From NCBI GenBank assembly GCA_913058025.1, contig CAJXPN010000079.1, positions 1 through 9,870 on the forward strand: a stretch of DNA of 9,870 nucleotides, read 5' to 3'. Below are positions 5,914 to 9,870 of the stretch, in pieces. The first letter of the stretch is position 1. Each line of letters starts with the position of its first letter. Made by a program: the position numbers and the translations under genes. This stretch comes from an uncultured Myxococcales bacterium (GTDB lineage Bacteria > Myxococcota_A > Bradymonadia > Bradymonadales > Bradymonadaceae). Below the pieces are notes generated by a model. That model made no database searches. It was given only the letters and a program-made list of their open reading frames with translations, and was not told the DNA's origin.

Positions 5914-7485
5914 ATGATGGGTATTTCGAGGGTTACACCGCTCGGGTGTTTGGTCGCGCTCTGCGCGTGCGCGTGGGCGCTGGGATGTGGCGCCCCCGAG
6001 CCCACGGGCGGTCGCGCGCTCGATGACGCGGGTCAGGAGGACACCGGTGGAGACGGAGCGGACGCGAGCGCGGACACAGGCGTGGGCGCGGACGCAGACG
6101 TCGACCAGGGTCCATCGTGCGGCGACGGGGCGTGCGGCGTGGGCGAGGACGCCTCGAGCTGCGCGGTCGACTGCGCGCGGTGTGGCGACGAGGTGTGCTC
6201 GGAGGGTGAGGACATCGGCTCGTGTGAGCAGGACTGCTGGGCGCCCGAGGACGACCTCGTGCTCGCCTTCACGCTCGACGCCGACCGCGAGGTCAGGATC
6301 CTCACTGGGACCGAAGGCACCTTCGAGTTCGACGTGGACTGGGACGAAGACGGCGTCTTCGACGACCTCGACCAGACCGGTGACGTCTCGCACACCTACG
6401 AGGGCGTCGAGGACACGCGCATCGTCCGGATCAGGGGTCGGCTCCCCTGGATGCTCTTCGACGGGATCGACGGGACCTGCACGCTCGCCCAGGTCCGCCA
6501 GTGGGGCCAGGTGCGCCTGGAGTCGATGCGCCGCACGTTCTCGAGGTGTGCGCGCCTGAGGAGCCTGCCCGACGAGGCGCCAGACCTGTCAAACGTCCAG
6601 GACATGCGCGAGGTCTTCCTGGACGCGGCCGTCTTCGACGACGACGTCTCGGGCTGGGACACGTCCTCGGTCACCGACATGTCTGGCATGTTCCGGGGCG
6701 CGGTCGCCTTCGATCAGGACCTGAGCGGCTGGGACACGTCCTCGGTCACCGACATGTCGAGCATGTTCCGCGACGCCGCGGCCTTCGACCAGGCGATCGG
6801 CGCGTGGGACACCAGCGCCGTCACGAACACGTCGTTCATGTTCGCGGGCGCGGTCGCCTTCGACCAGGACCCGAGCGGCTGGGACATGGCCTCGGTCACA
6901 GACACCTCGAGCATGTTCCAGGACGCCGCGGCGTTCGACCAGCCGATCGGCGGCTGGGACACGTCGTCGGTCACCGACATGTCGAGCATGTTCGCGGGCA
7001 CGACCTCATTCGACCAGGACCTCGGCGGCTGGGACACGGGCGCGGTGGAGGGCATGGGCGGTATGTTCAGCGGCGCCGCCGCGTTCGATCGACCCATTGG
7101 GTCCTGGGACACGTCCTCGGTCACGAACACGTCGTTCATGTTCAAGGACGCCATCGCGTTCGATCAGGACCTGAGCGGCTGGGACACGTCGTCGGTCACC
7201 GACATGTCGAACATGTTCGTGCTCGCGACCTCGTTCGACAAGAGCCTGGGGTCGTGGGACATCGGCGCGGTCGACAACATGTCCCGTATGCTCTTCAACT
7301 CGGGGATGAGCTCGGCCAGCTACGACGCCACGCTCATCGGCTGGTCGTCGGGCTCCAGCGTCCCCAGAGACCTCGCATTGAACGCGCGCGGGCTCAGGTA
7401 CTGTTCAGACGAGGCCACCGCCGCGCGTGACGCCCTCATCGACACCTACGGCTGGACCATCATCGACAACGGCAGGTGCCTTTGA
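5914..7485 (+). CDS. BspA-type (DUF285) leucine-rich-repeat lipoprotein
   Basis: This 523-residue surface lipoprotein has lipidation at C25 in 'WALGC'. Residues 26-68 are an Asp/Gly/Ala linker. Residues 69-108 are two tandem 21-residue Cys-rich units, each C-x4-C-x8-C-x3-C (C69/74/83/87 and C90/95/104/108), with the CGDG..CG.GED motif frequent in myxobacterial exported proteins. Residues 113-180 form a beta-rich domain ('FEFDVDWDEDGVFDD ... HTYEG') that usually precedes BspA repeats. Residues 241-465 carry nine 25-residue repeats of the form FDQxxxxWDTSSVTDMSSMF (PF03382/DUF285, TIGR02167-like), capped by the usual 'YDATLIGW...ALIDTYGWTI' end. Such proteins are mostly linked to adhesion or surface recognition. 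GGAG at 5907-5910 is six bases before a second ATG (5917), which may be the true start. The gene is divergent from the small lipoprotein and convergent with the gene ending at 7550. Confidence 0.9.
   Translation: MMGISRVTPLGCLVALCACAWALGCGAPEPTGGRALDDAGQEDTGGDGADASADTGVGADADVDQGPSCGDGACGVGEDASSCAVDCARCGDEVCSEGEDIGSCEQDCWAPEDDLVLAFTLDADREVRILTGTEGTFEFDVDWDEDGVFDDLDQTGDVSHTYEGVEDTRIVRIRGRLPWMLFDGIDGTCTLAQVRQWGQVRLESMRRTFSRCARLRSLPDEAPDLSNVQDMREVFLDAAVFDDDVSGWDTSSVTDMSGMFRGAVAFDQDLSGWDTSSVTDMSSMFRDAAAFDQAIGAWDTSAVTNTSFMFAGAVAFDQDPSGWDMASVTDTSSMFQDAAAFDQPIGGWDTSSVTDMSSMFAGTTSFDQDLGGWDTGAVEGMGGMFSGAAAFDRPIGSWDTSSVTNTSFMFKDAIAFDQDLSGWDTSSVTDMSNMFVLATSFDKSLGSWDIGAVDNMSRMLFNSGMSSASYDATLIGWSSGSSVPRDLALNARGLRYCSDEATAARDALIDTYGWTIIDNGRCL
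6634..7308 (+). repeat. Nine in-frame 75-bp repeats (DUF285 units)
   Basis: Nine consecutive 75-base units encode the 25-residue repeats, starting at 6634, 6709, 6784, 6859, 6934, 7009, 7084, 7159 and 7234. Identity is high in the WDTSSVTDM segment. A higher-order 300-bp period is visible: units 3 and 7 share 'TNTSFMF', with identical DNA at 6821-6840 and 7121-7140. Confidence 0.9.
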
Positions 7486-7549
7486 GCGTCGGTGGTCGAG
7501 CCTGGTCGTGGTCAGGGGCAGCGACTCCTCGAAGAGCCGCGCCAGCGTC

Positions 7550-8308
7550 TCAACGCAAGGCCGCGCGCAGGTGCTCCAACACCTCCTGTTGCAGCGACTC
7601 TGGACCGCCCAGGTTCACGCCCGGCGCGCCCGTGAGGACGCGCTCGACAGGATATCGGCTCGAGCCCATGTCCCGCTGGTACTGGTAGCCTGCGGTCACG
7701 GAGTGCCCGCCAACGACCACGTACGACTCGCCGTCGCTGCGCTCGGAGTGCGTCCACGTGCGCCTGGCGACGGCGGCGTAGTCGACGTCCGGGAACGCGT
7801 CCTCGCGCGTGATGCCGCAGGAGGCAGGCAGGCACGCGAGGACGTGGCTCCGGAGCGCGTCGCGCACCTCCAGGCTCAGGCCGAACGCGCGCGGGCCGTA
7901 GAAGAACGCCTCGTCGAGGAGCATCCGGCGCCGGTAGCCCGTCGAGTCGTCGGACTCCCGGTTGACCACGACGCCCTCGATGGTCAGCGCGCAGAGGGTC
8001 TCGCGGTCCCCGTGCCGCTCGACGAAGGAGAACGCGCGCGTCGGGAGGTCGCCGCGGTCGAGCGCGCGCCAGAACGTCTGGCGACCACGCGCGATGGGAT
8101 CGTCGAACGCGTCGTCCTCGAGCGCCTCGGCGAGCGCGACGACCACGCCCACGAGCACGTAGAGGTCGGGGATGAACAAAAGGTCGGGGCGCGTGAACGC
8201 GTCCTCACGCTCGAACGTGCGGGTCGAGGGCCTGCTCCTCGGGTCCACGACGTGGAGCTTCTTCTGCGTGAGCTCGAGGGTCTTGCCGTCGCTCGTCGTC
8301 CACTCCAT
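7550..8308 (-). CDS. Hypothetical protein, no recognised domain
   Basis: This 252-residue protein has no signal peptide and no convincing membrane span. The hydrophobic stretch at 43-62 ('LLFIPDLYVLVGVVVALAEAL') is interrupted by Pro and Asp and is more likely a buried helix. The start is supported by GGAGG at 8316-8320, seven bases before the ATG. Composition and codon pattern match its neighbours, so this is a real gene rather than a shadow frame. Visible features are a charged N-terminus with 'TQKKLHVVDPRSRP', a central beta-rich part 'RETLCALTIEGVVVNRE', and a C-terminal segment 'SYVVVGGHSVTAGYQYQRD'. Three cysteines (C106, C159, C164) show no metal-site spacing. I do not recognise the family. 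It follows the DUF1554 lipoprotein gene on the same strand after 62 bp, which permits co-transcription. It ends 64 bp from the convergent LRR gene. Confidence 0.7.
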   Translation of the reverse strand: MEWTTSDGKTLELTQKKLHVVDPRSRPSTRTFEREDAFTRPDLLFIPDLYVLVGVVVALAEALEDDAFDDPIARGRQTFWRALDRGDLPTRAFSFVERHGDRETLCALTIEGVVVNRESDDSTGYRRRMLLDEAFFYGPRAFGLSLEVRDALRSHVLACLPASCGITREDAFPDVDYAAVARRTWTHSERSDGESYVVVGGHSVTAGYQYQRDMGSSRYPVERVLTGAPGVNLGGPESLQQEVLEHLRAALR

Positions 8309-8370
8309 GGGGGAGCCTCCGCGCGGGTCGTCGTAAGGGTAGGGCGCGTCGTCTCACGACCGCCTCGCGC

Positions 8371-9018
8371 TCATGGCTGCTCGACGCACACGAAGACGCG
8401 CCCGCCGCAGCCCAGATCACCGCCCTCGAGGAACCCGCCGTCTCCAGACGCCGTCCACCCGACCGCGGCGCGGCCCTCCGAGCTCGTCCAGCCGCTGCAG
8501 TGCTGATCAGGGATCAGGCACCAGTCCCTGTCCATTCCGGTCGCGAAGTTCGCGCCCGAGTTCGAGAAGAGGTTCTCCATCGGCCAGTCGGTGAAGATCG
8601 ACGAGGCGCCCGTCGTGAAGAGCACCTCCCCGTCCTCGCGTTGGTAGGTCGTGTTCGGGGCGAGCACCCAATCGGAGGCCTCCTGCGGGGTCTCACACGT
8701 CGGGTTGGCGGGCAGGCGCGCAGGCGAGGCGACCAGGACCTTGTAGCTCGTCCCCGCTGTCGCCTTGGCTTCCTGCCCACACGCCGCATCCAGCGAAGCC
8801 AGCCCCAGGCTCGTCTCGTACGTGCCGCTCGAGAGGAACATCGTCAGCGGAGGCGTGGTGCCCACGTCGGGCTCGGTCGACGCGTCGGGCTCGGTCGACG
8901 CGTCACCCTCCTGGCCGCCCGCGTCCGTCTCTGGCGTCTCCTCACCGTTATCGCTGGGTATGCAACCCGCGATGGCGAACGTGATCAGTGAGGCAGAGAG
9001 GATGTGGCGGGGTCGCAT
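8371..9018 (-). CDS. DUF1554-domain lipoprotein
   Basis: This 215-residue exported lipoprotein has a signal peptide at residues 1-18 ending in 'FAIAG' before C19, and an acidic linker at 20-57 with the exact double repeat DASTEP-DASTEP. The domain at about 58-215 opens with 'MFLSSGTYETSLGLASLDAACGQEA' and closes with 'CSGWTSSEGRAAVGW ... FVCVEQP', the DUF1554 pattern (PF07588) seen in Leptospira and myxobacterial surface proteins and related to C-type-lectin/endostatin-like folds. Six cysteines remain in the mature domain (C80, C108, C167, C174, C204, C211), consistent with three disulfides. The ATG at 9018 is chosen because it directly precedes the signal peptide. The in-frame ATG at 9114 would add 32 non-signal residues. 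The RBS is weak (GGACGAG). A carbohydrate- or surface-binding role is inferred from the fold only. Confidence 0.85.
   Translation of the reverse strand: MRPRHILSASLITFAIAGCIPSDNGEETPETDAGGQEGDASTEPDASTEPDVGTTPPLTMFLSSGTYETSLGLASLDAACGQEAKATAGTSYKVLVASPARLPANPTCETPQEASDWVLAPNTTYQREDGEVLFTTGASSIFTDWPMENLFSNSGANFATGMDRDWCLIPDQHCSGWTSSEGRAAVGWTASGDGGFLEGGDLGCGGRVFVCVEQP
8865..8900 (-). repeat. Tandem 18-bp duplication in the lipoprotein linker
   Basis: CGTCGGGCTCGGTCGACG occurs twice back to back (8865-8882, 8883-8900) and encodes the duplicated DASTEP hexapeptide in the linker. The two units are identical at DNA level, so the duplication is recent or maintained. Slippage here would change linker length in steps of six residues without a frameshift. 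Confidence 0.85.
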
Positions 9019-9145
9019 GGGCTCGTCCGTGGAGACGGGGAGGTTGTGATGGAGCCCACAACCTAGACGAACTCGTCGCTCCGCGCACCCAGGGCGTCGC
9101 ACTCTCCACCACACCGAACGGCGCCGGCTGACGCGCGTTGGCTCC

Positions 9146-9229
9146 CTAATCCAGGGTCATCCTGGCCTTCGTCGCGTTGGCCAGGAGCTGCTCGGCGACG
9201 CGCGCACGCCCCGTCGAATGCGCGCTCAT
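9146..9229 (-). CDS. Possible 27-residue ORF coupled to the response regulator
   Basis: The ATG (9227-9229) overlaps the response-regulator TGA (9226-9228) as ATGA, the classic arrangement for translational coupling. The ORF runs 27 codons to a TAG at 9146-9148. GAGGA lies about nine bases upstream, inside the regulator gene. The product begins MSAHSTGRARVAEQ and continues LLANATKARMTLD, an amphipathic-looking basic helix with no signal peptide. An inverted repeat lies within it (9161-9185). There is no recognised family. It may be a real microprotein, a truncated downstream gene, or chance, since start codons overlapping a stop are common in GC-rich DNA. Confidence 0.3.
   Translation of the reverse strand: MSAHSTGRARVAEQLLANATKARMTLD
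9161..9185 (-). terminator. 7-bp inverted repeat downstream of the regulator
   Basis: CCTGGCC (9161-9167) and GGCCAGG (9179-9185) are perfect inverted copies around an 11-base loop, about 40 bases past the response-regulator stop. CCAGG at 9151-9155 can alternatively pair with CCTGG at 9161-9165. No T-run follows, so a Rho-independent terminator is only weakly supported. The competing arms could allow two structures. Confidence 0.3.
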
Positions 9230-9870
9230 GCCTCGTCGTCCTCGAGCGCGTAGCCCACGCCGTAGATCGAACGGATGAACCCGTCGGGGGCACCTCCCTG
9301 GTCGAGCTTCTGGCGCAGGTTCTTGATGTGGCTGTCGACGGTCCTGTGGCTGACGACGCGGGCGTCCTCGTAGGCGCGCGCCATGAGCGCGTCGCGCGAG
9401 TAGACCTGTCCGGGGCGCGTCATGAGGGTCTGGAGCAGGCGGAGCTCGACCCGGGTCAGCTCGACGGCCTCCTCCCCGACCTCACAGCGGTGGCGCCCGA
9501 GGTCGAGCCGCACCCCGCCGTACTCGAGCACGTCGGCGCGCGCCGCGGGGGCAGGGGAGAGGCCTCGGGGAGCGCGGCGCAGGATCGCGCGCACCCTCGA
9601 GACCACCTCGGGCGGGTGGAACGGCTTGCAGACGTAGTCGTCGGCGCCTTGATCCAGGCCCGTCACCCGATCGATGCCGTCCACGCGCGCCGTGAGCATC
9701 ATGATCGGGACGTCCGAGCGCGCACGCAGTGCGCGGCAGATGCTCATACCGTCGAGCCCAGGGAGCATCACGTCCAGGATCACCAGGTCCGGGTCCACCC
9801 TCGCGATCGTCTCGAGCGCGTCCAAACCGTCGTGCACCAGCGTCACCTCGACGCCGTCCCGCTCGAGGTA
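9226..9870 (-). CDS. OmpR/PhoB-family response regulator, BaeR-like (5' end outside window)
   Basis: This is a two-component DNA-binding response regulator. The frame is open to the window edge (first visible residues YLERDGVEVTLVHDG), so about 20 N-terminal residues, including the acidic Asp/Glu pair, are missing. The valine codon at 9846 is internal, not the start. Counting from the first visible codon, the receiver domain shows phospho-acceptor D33 in 'LVILDVMLPG', the switch residue T60 in 'MMLTAR' and K82 in 'DDYVCKPF'. After a linker of about 20 residues comes the winged helix, with 'LTRVELRLLQTL', 'RVVSHRTVDSHIKNLRQKL' and 'IRSIYGVGYALE'. The recognition helix and 'YEDARVV' resemble Escherichia coli BaeR, an envelope-stress regulator, but orthology is not shown. 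No histidine kinase follows downstream, so it would have to lie upstream outside the window or be unlinked. Confidence 0.93.
   Translation of the reverse strand, partial: YLERDGVEVTLVHDGLDALETIARVDPDLVILDVMLPGLDGMSICRALRARSDVPIMMLTARVDGIDRVTGLDQGADDYVCKPFHPPEVVSRVRAILRRAPRGLSPAPAARADVLEYGGVRLDLGRHRCEVGEEAVELTRVELRLLQTLMTRPGQVYSRDALMARAYEDARVVSHRTVDSHIKNLRQKLDQGGAPDGFIRSIYGVGYALEDDEA

Noticed and set aside
5668..6393. 241-codon minus-strand ORF over the divergent gap and LRR gene start
   Set aside because: It is antisense to the signal peptide and Cys repeats of a well-supported lipoprotein, shows no protein character, and crosses the promoter region.
6634..7308. Regular repeats resembling a CRISPR-like or satellite array
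   Set aside because: The 75-bp period is in frame, units are contiguous without spacers, and all encode a known protein repeat.
6501..7430. 309-codon ORF in another frame of the LRR repeats
   Set aside because: Its own periodic 'GLGHVLGHRHV' repeats only reflect the 75-bp DNA repeat of the real gene read out of frame.
7427..8506. 359-codon plus-strand ORF opposite the hypothetical gene
   Set aside because: It lies antisense to a gene with a good RBS, overlaps the end of the LRR gene, and has shadow-type composition.
9063..9293. 76-codon minus-strand ORF crossing the end of the response regulator
   Set aside because: It overlaps the regulator's winged helix out of frame, is Arg/Gly-rich, and has no initiation signal.

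Overview
The window is about 9.9 kb of high-GC DNA from what looks like a draft contig end. Bases 1-49 are a complete Illumina Nextera i7 adapter with a recognisable index, so biological sequence starts at about position 50. Three lipoproteins carry Asp/Ala/Gly/Pro-rich linkers behind the lipid-anchored Cys ('DASPDASVDAG', 'DASTEPDASTEPD'). One also has C-G-D-G-x-C Cys-rich repeats, and one a DUF1554 domain. Together with the high GC, this suggests a Myxococcota or related 'deltaproteobacterial' lineage (Sandaracinus-like or Bradymonadales-like). That is inference from style, not from a phylogenetic marker.

Layout. 50-432: lower-GC, gene-poor sequence with a broken minus-strand reading frame that resembles the N-terminus of an IS4-type transposase. 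433-2694 (+): two genes 33 bp apart, a small secreted protein of unknown function and a lipoprotein of the pectate-lyase (PL1-like) superfamily. They share a nearly identical leader and ribosome-binding layout. 2786-4958 (-): a DUF4132/MolR-like protein followed by a histidine-phosphatase (phosphoglycerate-mutase-like) protein. They meet the lyase gene convergently across a 91-bp gap holding two inverted repeats. 5191-5586 (-): a small putative lipoprotein of unknown function. 5587-5913: a divergent regulatory gap with a 10-bp direct repeat, a 12-bp palindrome and a good sigma70-like promoter. 5914-7485 (+): a BspA-type/DUF285 leucine-rich-repeat lipoprotein with nine 25-residue repeats. 7550-9018 (-): an unrecognised cytoplasmic protein preceded on the same strand by a DUF1554 lipoprotein. 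9146-9870 (-): an OmpR/PhoB-class response regulator, closest in feel to BaeR, cut by the window end. Its stop codon overlaps the start of a possible 27-codon ORF.

Taken together this is an ordinary accessory stretch of a predator- or polysaccharide-degrader-like genome: exported and surface-anchored proteins (a glycan-active enzyme, an adhesin-like LRR protein and a lectin-fold-like DUF1554 protein) next to stand-alone cytoplasmic genes and one signalling regulator. I see no CRISPR array, tRNA, rRNA, intact mobile element or recognisable defence system. The items most worth a second look are the adapter at the contig end, the response-regulator-coupled micro-ORF, the higher-order duplication inside the LRR gene, and the paired direct repeats in the divergent gap.
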